Assembly: GCA_028275005.1 (NCBI GenBank)
Contig: JAQCNN010000292.1
Coordinates: 1 to 20,851, forward strand
Length of the DNA: 20,851 bases
Reading direction: 5' to 3'
Source: Salinirussus sp.
Lineage (GTDB): Archaea; Halobacteriota; Halobacteria; Halobacteriales; Haloarculaceae
Shown here: in pieces, positions 13,136 to 19,810 of the stretch
Layout: the number at the start of each line of letters is the position of its first letter
Numbering within the stretch: position 1 is the stretch's first letter
The notes under the pieces: model-generated
Database searches by the model: none
Told to the model about the DNA's origin: nothing
Seen by the model: the letters and a program-made list of their open reading frames with translations, nothing else
Translations under genes and position numbers: made by a program

Positions 13136-15820
13136 ATGACCGGGGAGGGTATCGTCGGGGAGTTTCTCTCGCTAAAGGATGGGACCGACGCAGACCTGCT
13201 GGCGATGCAATGTGGGGACTTCTACGAGTTCTTCGCCGAGGACGCCGAGACGGTCGCCGACGAACTCGACCTCAAAGTCTCCGAGAAGTCGTCTCACGGC
13301 TCGTCGTACCCGATGGCCGGCGTGCCGGTCGACGACCTCACCCCCTATCTCCGGGCGCTGGTCGAGCGTGGCTACCGGGTCGCGGTCGCCGACCAGTACG
13401 AGACCGGTGACGGGCACGCCCGGGAGGTCGAGCGGGTGGTCACACCGGGGACGCTGCTGGAGACAACCGACACCGACAGCCAGTACCTCGCGGCAGTCTG
13501 TCACGACGAGGCCTACGGGTTGGCCTTTGCCGACGTCACGACCGGCCAGTTCCACGTCGCAACCGCCGCCGACGCCGACGCCGCCCGCTCGGAACTCTAC
13601 CGCTTTGCGCCCGTCGAGGTGTTGCCGGGCCCGGACCTGCGGGCCGAGGAGGGGCTGCTCGGGCAGGTGCACGAGCGGACGGATGCGACGGTCACAGCAC
13701 ACGACGCGGAGGCCTTTGCGCCCGGCCGGGCCCGCCACCGGGTTCGCGACCAGTTCGGCGCCGAAGCCGTCGAGAGTGTCGGACTCGAGGCCGAGGCCGC
13801 GGTCCGTGCCGCGGGCGCGGTGCTGGCCTACGTCGCGGACACCGGCGCCGGCGTCCTCGCCTCGATGACCCGCCTGCAGTCTCACGCCGCCGGCGACGGG
13901 GTCGCGCTGGACGCGACCACACGGCGCAATCTCGAACTCGTCGAGACGATGCGTGGCGAGAGCGAGGGGAGTCTCTACGACACGGTCGACCACACCGTCA
14001 CGAGCGCCGGCGGCCGGCTGCTCGCGGAGTGGCTCCAGCGCCCCCGCCAGTCACGGGGTGTCTTGGAGACCCGACAGGCCGCGGTGGCCGCCCTCGCCGA
14101 GGCCGCCATGGCCCGCGAGAACCTCCGGGAGTTGCTCGACGGCGCGGCGGATCTCGAGCGGTTGGCCTCGCGGGCTGCCTCGGGGAGTGTCGACCCACGC
14201 GGGCTCCGGTCGGTCGCCGAGACGCTCGGGCTACTCGGGGAGACGGTTGGCCTGGTCGGCGAGGCCGACCGTCTCGCCGGTTCGCCGCTCGCGGAGATAC
14301 TCGACCGGCCGGACCGCGAAGCAGCCGCCACGCTGGCCGCCGACCTTGACGCCGCACTCGTGTCGGAGCCGCCTGGGACAGCGGGCCAGGGCGGGGTCAT
14401 CGCCCGCGGTCACGACGCGGACCTCGACGAGGTGGTCGAGCGCCACGAGGCCGCCCTCGAGTGGGTCGACGGGCTCGCCGACCGAGAAAAAGGGCGCCTC
14501 GGGGTCACCCACCTGTCCGTCGACCGCAACAGGACCGACGGCTACTACATCCAGGTCGGAAACAGCGAGGTCGACAAGGTCCCCGAGGCGTACGACCGGG
14601 TCAAGAGCCTGAAAAACGCCGAGCGGTACACCACACCGGAGCTAGAGGAGAAAGAGCGGGAGATACTGCGCCTGGAGGAGCGCCGTCACGAACGCGAGCG
14701 GGAGCTGTTCGGGGAGCTTCGCGAACGGGTCGCGGCGCGGGCGGGGCTCCTGCAGGGTGTCGGCCGGGCGCTCGCCGAGGTGGACGTGCTGGCGGGCTTT
14801 GCCACACACGCCGTCCGCAACGACTGGACCCGGCCGGAGCTGCGTGACGGGCGCGGGCTCGATGTCGAGGCCGGCCGGCACCCGGTCGTCGAGGGGACGA
14901 CCGACTTCGTCCCCAACGACCTCCGGCTGGACGACGACCGGCAGTTCCTGGTCGTGACGGGGCCGAACATGAGCGGGAAGTCGACGTACATGCGCCAGGT
15001 CGCGCTGATAACACTGCTCGCACAGGTCGGGAGTTTCGTCCCCGCCCGGAGCGCACGGGTCGGCCTGGTCGACGGTATCTACACCCGTGTGGGCGCACTC
15101 GACGAGCTCGCACAGGGTCGTTCGACGTTCATGGTCGAGATGCAGGAGCTGTCGAACATCCTCCACTCGGCGACGGAGGACTCGCTTGTCGTCCTCGACG
15201 AGGTGGGGCGGGGAACGGCGACCTACGACGGGATCTCGATCGCGTGGGCCGCAACCGAGTACCTCCACAACACCGTCCGCGCGAAGACCCTCTTTGCGAC
15301 CCATTACCACGAGCTGACGACGCTCGCGGACCGCCTGGAGCGGGTCCACAACGTCCACGTCGCCGTCGACGGTGAGCCTGACTCGGGCGAGGACGGCCCG
15401 CCCGCCACAGGCGAGGCAGGCGGCGACGTGACCTTCCTCCGGACGGTCAGGGAGGGGCCGACCGACCGCTCCTACGGCGTCCACGTCGCCGACCTCGCCG
15501 GTGTGCCCGAACCCGTCGTCGAGCGCTCCCGGGAGGTGCTCGACCGGCTGCGCGAGGAAAAGGCCATCGAGGCAAAGGGCGGGGGTGGCGAGCCGGTCCA
15601 GGCCGTCTTCGACGTCTCTGCCGGCGAGTTCCGCGGCGGCGCGGCCGCCGACGGTGGCGGCGAGGCGGACGCCCCGGCGGAGAGTAACGTCACCGCGACC
15701 TTCGGCGAGGACGCCCCGGAGGTACTGGAAGCGCTCGCAGCCCTCGAGGTGAGTGAGACGCCGCCGGTCGAGTTGATGGCCCGCGTCCAGGAGTGGCAGG
15801 AGCAACTGGACGGCGGGTGA
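13136..15820 (+). CDS. mutS: DNA mismatch repair protein MutS (paralogue 2, complete)
   Basis: This complete MutS of 894 residues carries all domains. The mismatch-binding domain has the conserved Phe-x-Glu as F29-Y-E31 in MQCGDFYEFF, followed by KSSHGSSYPMAGVP and VTPGTLLE. Connector, core (RNLELVETM) and clamp (RTDGYYIQV, SLKNAERYTTPELEEKE) domains follow. The ATPase has Walker A GPNMSGKST at residues 609-617, STFMVEM, Walker B VVLDEVGRGTATYDG with D688-E689, and FATHYHEL. An acidic insertion (DGEPDSGEDGPP region) precedes SYGVHVADLAGVP, and a C-terminal dimerisation helix closes the protein. With the Phe-x-Glu wedge present it should bind mismatches directly and work with MutL, encoded about 4 kb downstream on the opposite strand. 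No adjacent cotranscribed partner is seen. Confidence 0.97.
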   Translation: MTGEGIVGEFLSLKDGTDADLLAMQCGDFYEFFAEDAETVADELDLKVSEKSSHGSSYPMAGVPVDDLTPYLRALVERGYRVAVADQYETGDGHAREVERVVTPGTLLETTDTDSQYLAAVCHDEAYGLAFADVTTGQFHVATAADADAARSELYRFAPVEVLPGPDLRAEEGLLGQVHERTDATVTAHDAEAFAPGRARHRVRDQFGAEAVESVGLEAEAAVRAAGAVLAYVADTGAGVLASMTRLQSHAAGDGVALDATTRRNLELVETMRGESEGSLYDTVDHTVTSAGGRLLAEWLQRPRQSRGVLETRQAAVAALAEAAMARENLRELLDGAADLERLASRAASGSVDPRGLRSVAETLGLLGETVGLVGEADRLAGSPLAEILDRPDREAAATLAADLDAALVSEPPGTAGQGGVIARGHDADLDEVVERHEAALEWVDGLADREKGRLGVTHLSVDRNRTDGYYIQVGNSEVDKVPEAYDRVKSLKNAERYTTPELEEKEREILRLEERRHERERELFGELRERVAARAGLLQGVGRALAEVDVLAGFATHAVRNDWTRPELRDGRGLDVEAGRHPVVEGTTDFVPNDLRLDDDRQFLVVTGPNMSGKSTYMRQVALITLLAQVGSFVPARSARVGLVDGIYTRVGALDELAQGRSTFMVEMQELSNILHSATEDSLVVLDEVGRGTATYDGISIAWAATEYLHNTVRAKTLFATHYHELTTLADRLERVHNVHVAVDGEPDSGEDGPPATGEAGGDVTFLRTVREGPTDRSYGVHVADLAGVPEPVVERSREVLDRLREEKAIEAKGGGGEPVQAVFDVSAGEFRGGAAADGGGEADAPAESNVTATFGEDAPEVLEALAALEVSETPPVELMARVQEWQEQLDGG

Positions 15821-15847
15821 GCCGGGCGCCGCCAGGGCCGGCGGGAC

Positions 15848-15855
15848 GTTTTTGT
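15848..15855 (+). promoter_or_regulatory. TATA-like box of the Rieske protein gene
   Basis: GTTTTTGT lies 23-30 bases upstream of the GTG at 15878 in the 57-bp gap after mutS. It supports the GTG as a leaderless start. Confidence 0.5.
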
Positions 15856-15877
15856 TTGCCGGTGCCTCACTAAAGCT

Positions 15878-16288
15878 GTGCCTACTCGGCTCACGTCCGT
15901 CGAGACTGTCCACGAGGAGGGGTCCTGGCTCTGTACCGTCACCGACGACCGCGGCGAGACCGTCGAGGTGACTGTTGTCCCCTGTGGGGAGGGCGTCGAG
16001 GCCTGGGTCAACCGCTGTACCCACGAGGACCAGCGTCTGGACCGCGGGGGTGAGGTCGGCGCGGTCCTCCGTGACGGCGGGGTCGTCTGCCCGAAACACG
16101 GCTCCGTCTTCGACGCCTGCGAGGGGGGCTGCGAGAACGGCCCTGCGGCGGGGACCACCCTGCTCGGCGTCGAGGTGACGGTCAACCGTGGCGACGTCTT
16201 CCTGACCGACGACGCCTACGAGTTCGTGGGTGCGGGGCCGGACGAGGACGACGACGAACCGGGGTCGACCTCGCACCTGCGGTTTTGA
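15878..16288 (+). CDS. Rieske [2Fe-2S] domain protein
   Basis: The 136-residue protein is a single Rieske domain. Ligands for the 2Fe-2S cluster are C47 and H49 in RCTHEDQRLD, and C71 and H74 in VCPKHGSVFD, followed by the usual Gly/Pro loop GGCENGPA. It has no signal peptide or membrane segment, so it is probably a soluble ferredoxin-like electron carrier (NirD or dioxygenase-ferredoxin type) rather than a cytochrome bc1 subunit. The C-terminal tail is strongly acidic. GTG is the start, at leaderless distance from a TATA-like box. It converges on a YgfZ-like gene whose family assists Fe-S enzymes; a functional tie is only suggestive. Confidence 0.92.
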   Translation: MPTRLTSVETVHEEGSWLCTVTDDRGETVEVTVVPCGEGVEAWVNRCTHEDQRLDRGGEVGAVLRDGGVVCPKHGSVFDACEGGCENGPAAGTTLLGVEVTVNRGDVFLTDDAYEFVGAGPDEDDDEPGSTSHLRF

Positions 16289-16313
16289 GCGGCCGGCGCG
16301 TGACCCCCACACC

Positions 16314-16329
16314 CCGGCGAATCCGCCGG
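16314..16329. terminator. Inverted repeat at a convergent gene junction, possible terminator
   Basis: CCGGCG, loop AATC, then CGCCGG form a 6-bp stem directly after the stop codon of the YgfZ-like gene and 26 bases after that of the Rieske gene. No T-run follows, and archaeal termination usually depends on T-rich tracts, so the role is uncertain. Confidence 0.25.
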
Positions 16330-17400
16330 TCAGTACGACGGGAGCCGGGCCGACCGCTCCGACCCCTCGACGAAGGGGAGGTCCACACGCTCTGCGGGGA
16401 CGTCCTCGCCGTCGACACGAACGGCACCCGGCGCCGCGTCGAAGCCGACGAGCGCGAGCGCCGCCGGCCCACCGTGGGTCGGGGCGTCGACCGCCCGCGT
16501 CACCTCGCCGACAGCCTCGTCGCCGGCAAAGACCGCGGCGCCCTCCGCGGGAACGGTCTCGGGGGCGAGGCCGACGAGTCGGCGGCTGGGGCGGCCGCGG
16601 TTCTCGACCCGGGAGACGACCTCCTGGCCGACGTAACAGCCCTTCTCGAAGTCGAGGCCGTTGCGAACGCCGAGAACGTTCGGGATCTCCCCGCGGAGTT
16701 CCGATTCGAACAGCGGCGTCCCGGCCTCGAGGGTGAGTGTCTCCCAGGTCTGCCGGCCGAAGGGGACGGCATTGAGCCCGCGGTTCTCGAGCGTGTCGAA
16801 GACGTCGCGGGCGTCCCCGGCGCCACAGATGACGAGATACCCCTCCTCGCCGGTCGGTGCGTCGGTCCGGGCGACGGTGACGCCGGCATCGCCCATTGGC
16901 CCCCGGACGAAGGTCAGCGGGGCCTCGGGTGTCCCCTCGGTGAGGACGCTGGCGACCTTCTCGGTCGCCTGTGGGCCGTGGACGCCGAAGACGCCGAGGT
17001 CGTCGGTCACCACCGCGATACCGACATCCTGGATGAAGGTCTTCGAGCGCCACTCCTCGGCGAGGTCCTCGCCGACGCCGGGCGGGAGAAAGACGAGCAA
17101 CCGCTCCGGGGCGGTGAAGACGTACATGTCCGTCTCGACCCCGCCCTGGGGGTCGAGCAGGAGGGCGTAGACCCCCTCGCCGTCGGTCGCGGGAACCCGG
17201 TTCGAGACCGCGTCGTCGACGAAGTCGTGACGGTCCTCGCCGGTCACCGCGAGCACGTCGTGGGTGTGTTCGGTGAACCCGACCCCCCGGCGGACGGCCT
17301 GGTGTGTTCGCTCCGGGCGACCGTAGTCGGCGACAGCTCGCCGGCCGCCACGCTCGGTCAGCGTTGCGCCGTGTTCCTCGTGGATCTCCGGGACGATCAT
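16330..17400 (-). CDS. ygfZ: YgfZ/GcvT-like folate-binding protein (Fe-S enzyme maintenance family)
   Basis: The 356-residue protein has the aminomethyltransferase (GcvT) fold. It carries the YgfZ/IBA57 signature as KGCYVGQEVVSR with Cys at residue 255, where true GcvT proteins differ. The N-terminus (ADYGRPERTHQAVRRGVGF) and the C-terminal beta-barrel (RRLVGLAPE, GEVTRAVDAPTHG) are in place. YgfZ/IBA57 proteins use tetrahydrofolate and support biogenesis or repair of certain Fe-S enzymes; haloarchaeal copies are often annotated just as aminomethyltransferase or GcvT-like. The ATG at 17400 has a TATA-like element 25-32 bases upstream that overlaps the stop codon of the preceding gene. The symbol reflects family and not a proven role. 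Confidence 0.85.
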   Translation of the reverse strand: MIVPEIHEEHGATLTERGGRRAVADYGRPERTHQAVRRGVGFTEHTHDVLAVTGEDRHDFVDDAVSNRVPATDGEGVYALLLDPQGGVETDMYVFTAPERLLVFLPPGVGEDLAEEWRSKTFIQDVGIAVVTDDLGVFGVHGPQATEKVASVLTEGTPEAPLTFVRGPMGDAGVTVARTDAPTGEEGYLVICGAGDARDVFDTLENRGLNAVPFGRQTWETLTLEAGTPLFESELRGEIPNVLGVRNGLDFEKGCYVGQEVVSRVENRGRPSRRLVGLAPETVPAEGAAVFAGDEAVGEVTRAVDAPTHGGPAALALVGFDAAPGAVRVDGEDVPAERVDLPFVEGSERSARLPSY

Positions 17401-17424
17401 TTGTGTTCTGTCGGCGGCCCCGAA

Positions 17425-17432
17425 GGTTAAGC
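17425..17432 (-). promoter_or_regulatory. TATA-like box of the YgfZ-like gene, overlapping the upstream stop codon
   Basis: GCTTAACC on the minus strand lies 25-32 bases upstream of the ATG at 17400. The TAA inside it is the stop codon (17427-17429) of the PGF-CTERM gene. Confidence 0.45.
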
Positions 17433-18659
17433 GTCCCGGGCGCGAGCGAGCACGAAACCGGCGAGCGCGACCAGCGCGGCCAGCACAGCCGTGACACCGA
17501 AGCCGGGACTACCGCCGCCGGCGGCGGCCGTCTCGGTCGGCGTCGCGGTGTCGGTCTGGGTGGCGGTCGCCGTCGGCGTCTCCGGTGCCGCAGCCTCGAC
17601 ACCCTCGATAGTTGCCGAGGTCAACAGGCCGTCGGCCGAGACCGTCACCGTCCGGTTGCCGGCGGAGTCGACGGTCAGGTCGTAGGTACCCTGATTGTCG
17701 GTCTGACCGCGTTCGGTGCCGTCGACACTGACCGTCGCACCGGCGACCGGCTGGCCGTACTCGTCGGTGACGGTCAGCTCCGTCGTCTCGCCGAGGAGGA
17801 CCCGCTGGGCGGTCACCGCCACAGAGATAGCCTCCTCGCGCTGGACCGCAAGCGTCACCGACTCTGCCGACTCGACGACCGACACAGTCCGTGTGACCGA
17901 CTCGTAGCCGTCCTTCGTGGCGGTCATCTCGTAGTCGGTGTTGACGGCGACAGTCGTCCCCCGCTGGCCGTTGCTCCCGGTCGTCAGTGTCGCCACCCCC
18001 TCGATCTCGACGGTCGCCTCGGACAGCGTCCGCGGCGGGTCGAACTTGTCGTCGACGACGCGCACAGTGAGTTGCCGGTCGGCCTCCCGCAGCGTGATGG
18101 TCCGGTTGACCGCTCCGTCGAGCGTAACGGCGGTCGAGTTGGTCAGGTAGCCGGGCTCGCTGACGCGGAGGTCGTACTCACCCCGCTCGACAGGGCCGAG
18201 CACGGCGAGGCCGTCGACGCCGGTGTCGGCGGTACGGGTGGTTCCCTGGCCGGAGAGCCGGGCCGTTGCCCCCTCGACCTGTCCGGCACTGTCCGTCGCA
18301 GTGACGCGGGCAGTCCCCGGCAGCGACACCTCCACCTCGAGTTCCCCGCCGTCGACACCGAAGAAGACTGCCGGGCTGTTGCGGAGATACTCCTCGTCGG
18401 TGACGCGTATCTGGACGGTCGCACCCGCTGGCACGTCCACGAGCGCCTGACCGTTCGCGCGCGTCGTCACGTTCTCGCTGCCCTCCCCGTTGTTCCAGAC
18501 GACCCTCAGGTCGACGTCACCGACCCGCTCGCCGGCCTGGTCGACGACGGTGACGGTGGCAGTCGTCTGCTCCTGTGCGGTGACACCGCCGGTGGCTGTG
18601 GGTGTGGCGACCCCGACGAGGACGACGAGCACGACGACTCGAGCGAGCGACCATCTCAT
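17427..18659 (-). CDS. PGF-CTERM surface protein with carboxypeptidase-regulatory-like beta domains
   Basis: The 410-residue protein has a Sec signal peptide (about residues 1-28). Several consecutive beta-sandwich modules of the carboxypeptidase-regulatory/Big type follow, recognisable from repeats such as VTVVDQAGERVGDVDLRV, VTATDSAGQVEGATARL and LTVTDEYGQPVAGATVSVDG, with several Asn-x-Ser/Thr sites. A Thr/Pro-rich stalk (about residues 345-370) leads to a canonical PGF-CTERM tail: SPGFGVTAVLAAL, a hydrophobic helix and basic residues ARARDA. In haloarchaea such tails are processed by archaeosortase A and the protein is lipid-anchored to the membrane. It is probably a structural or adhesive cell-surface protein. 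A strong TATA box (CTTATATC region, 18682-18689) precedes the ATG. Confidence 0.9.
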   Translation of the reverse strand: MRWSLARVVVLVVLVGVATPTATGGVTAQEQTTATVTVVDQAGERVGDVDLRVVWNNGEGSENVTTRANGQALVDVPAGATVQIRVTDEEYLRNSPAVFFGVDGGELEVEVSLPGTARVTATDSAGQVEGATARLSGQGTTRTADTGVDGLAVLGPVERGEYDLRVSEPGYLTNSTAVTLDGAVNRTITLREADRQLTVRVVDDKFDPPRTLSEATVEIEGVATLTTGSNGQRGTTVAVNTDYEMTATKDGYESVTRTVSVVESAESVTLAVQREEAISVAVTAQRVLLGETTELTVTDEYGQPVAGATVSVDGTERGQTDNQGTYDLTVDSAGNRTVTVSADGLLTSATIEGVEAAAPETPTATATQTDTATPTETAAAGGGSPGFGVTAVLAALVALAGFVLARARDA

Positions 18660-18681
18660 ACCGGGATCGTTGATACTTGTT

Positions 18682-18689
18682 CTTATATC
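18682..18689 (-). promoter_or_regulatory. TATA box of the PGF-CTERM protein gene
   Basis: GATATAAG on the minus strand lies 23-30 bases upstream of the ATG at 18659, within an AT-rich stretch from about 18665 to 18695. It is a strong match to the haloarchaeal consensus. Confidence 0.6.
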
Positions 18690-18748
18690 AGTATCGACGG
18701 CTTACCGGCAGAGCGCCGGATATCGGTGGTCGAGCGCCGTGTGGCCCC

Positions 18749-19705
18749 TCAGGGTTCCTCGACTGACTCCGCCACGACCCGGTCGAGTTCCGCACGGTCG
18801 ACGGTCAGATACGGGCCGGGGACCGTCCGGACGAGCGCGCCCGCGGCCACCCCGTGACTCAGCGCGTCGGCCACGTCGGCCCCGTCGACGAGCCGCTGGA
18901 GAAAGGCCCCGACGAATGCCGCGTGCCCGCCGGCCGGGTCGACCGTCTCCGTCTCCACGGTCGTTCGCTCGTGGACCACGTTCGTCCCCGGGGTGTCGTA
19001 CATGGCGATGGCGTTTCGCTCCGACCGGGTGATGACGACCACCTTCGGGTCGTACTCGGCAGCGGCCGCCGTGAGGAGTTCACGGGCCCCGCCGCTGGCA
19101 TCGAGAACCGCCGCGGCGTCGGCCTCGCTCGCCACGAGGATGTCCAGCGCGCCCGACAGCCGGTCCAGCGCCGTGCGGGCGTCGGCCGCAGAACACAGCC
19201 CGGGCTGGCAGTCAAGGTCCGCCGCAGCGGTGATTGCCGTCCCCTCGGTCGCCTCGAAGACGGCCGTGGCGGTGTCGGCGGCCTTTCCCGACAGCGCAAG
19301 CGTGCTCGCGCCGGTGAAGACGGCGTCGGCGGCCCTGAGTTTGTCCATCGGCAGGTCCTCGGGCTCGACGGCAGCCATTGCGCTGCCCGAGCGGTCCTGG
19401 AGCGTTGCTCCCTCGCGTGGCTGAACACCGGTCTCCTCGAAGCGCAACCCCTGACGGCGTCCGTCGGTCCAGGTGACCGCGGTGTCGACACCCTGGCCCT
19501 GGAGCTCCGAGGCGACCCGGCGGCCAAGCGGCGTGTCGGGGAGTTTCGAGACCCAGACACCCTCGCCGCCGATGGCAGCCGCCGCGGCGGCGGCGTTGCT
19601 CTCTGTTCCGTCGGCGTGCGCGCGCATCTCCCGCGCCGTGTGGAGCTGTCCGCCGTCGGCGGGAACGAACCGCAACGGCGTCTCCCCGAACGTCAACAGG
19701 GTCAT
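18749..19705 (-). CDS. PfkB-family carbohydrate kinase homologue with altered catalytic motif
   Basis: This 318-residue protein has the ribokinase/PfkB fold and most resembles 2-keto-3-deoxygluconate or fructokinase-like members. Visible features are the N-terminal GETPLRFVP, TESNAAAAAAAIGGEGVWVSKL with PLGRRVASELQGQGVDT, VFTGASTLAL, DLDCQPGLCS and LVASEADAAAVL. The ATP-site signature, normally DTTGAGDAF, reads DPAGGHAAF (residues 256-264), so the catalytic base Asp is Ala262. Phosphotransfer is therefore doubtful unless another residue substitutes. The ATG at 19705 lies 22-29 bases downstream of a TATA-like GTAAAACC. It is downstream of mutL on the same strand with a 105-bp gap, so partial read-through is possible. 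Confidence 0.88.
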   Translation of the reverse strand: MTLLTFGETPLRFVPADGGQLHTAREMRAHADGTESNAAAAAAAIGGEGVWVSKLPDTPLGRRVASELQGQGVDTAVTWTDGRRQGLRFEETGVQPREGATLQDRSGSAMAAVEPEDLPMDKLRAADAVFTGASTLALSGKAADTATAVFEATEGTAITAAADLDCQPGLCSAADARTALDRLSGALDILVASEADAAAVLDASGGARELLTAAAAEYDPKVVVITRSERNAIAMYDTPGTNVVHERTTVETETVDPAGGHAAFVGAFLQRLVDGADVADALSHGVAAGALVRTVPGPYLTVDRAELDRVVAESVEEP

Positions 19706-19726
19706 ACGTCATAGTCGACCCCCCGT

Positions 19727-19734
19727 GGTTTTAC
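19727..19734 (-). promoter_or_regulatory. TATA-like box of the PfkB-family gene
   Basis: GTAAAACC on the minus strand lies 22-29 bases upstream of the ATG at 19705, so this gene appears able to be transcribed independently of mutL. Confidence 0.45.
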
Positions 19735-19743
19735 GCTGTTGGC

Positions 19744-19764
19744 CGGTATCGGCCGGCGATACCG
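19744..19764. repeat. Perfect 8-bp inverted repeat between mutL and the PfkB-family gene
   Basis: CGGTATCG, five bases GCCGG, then CGATACCG form a perfect palindrome 39-59 bases upstream of the PfkB ATG, just upstream of its TATA-like box and 47 bases after the mutL stop. It could be an operator, a BRE-proximal activator site or a hairpin in the mutL 3' end. Confidence 0.4.
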
Positions 19765-19810
19765 CGGAGCGAGCGCCTCGCAGAGCCGGTCTCGACGGGC
19801 TGGAACACCC

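Noticed and set aside
14642..17602. 986-codon open frame on the minus strand
   Set aside because: It runs antisense to mutS and the Rieske gene and out of frame across the YgfZ-like gene. The translation has Arg/Pro/Gly-rich and low-information stretches with no family motifs. Long antisense frames are expected in DNA this GC-rich.
17304..18857. 517-codon open frame on the plus strand
   Set aside because: It is antisense to the PGF-CTERM gene and crosses several gene boundaries; composition is that of a mirror frame.
18749..19705. Pseudogene call for the PfkB-family gene
   Set aside because: Although the catalytic Asp is missing, the frame is full length, the other family regions are intact and a promoter is visible; a diverged protein is more likely than decay.
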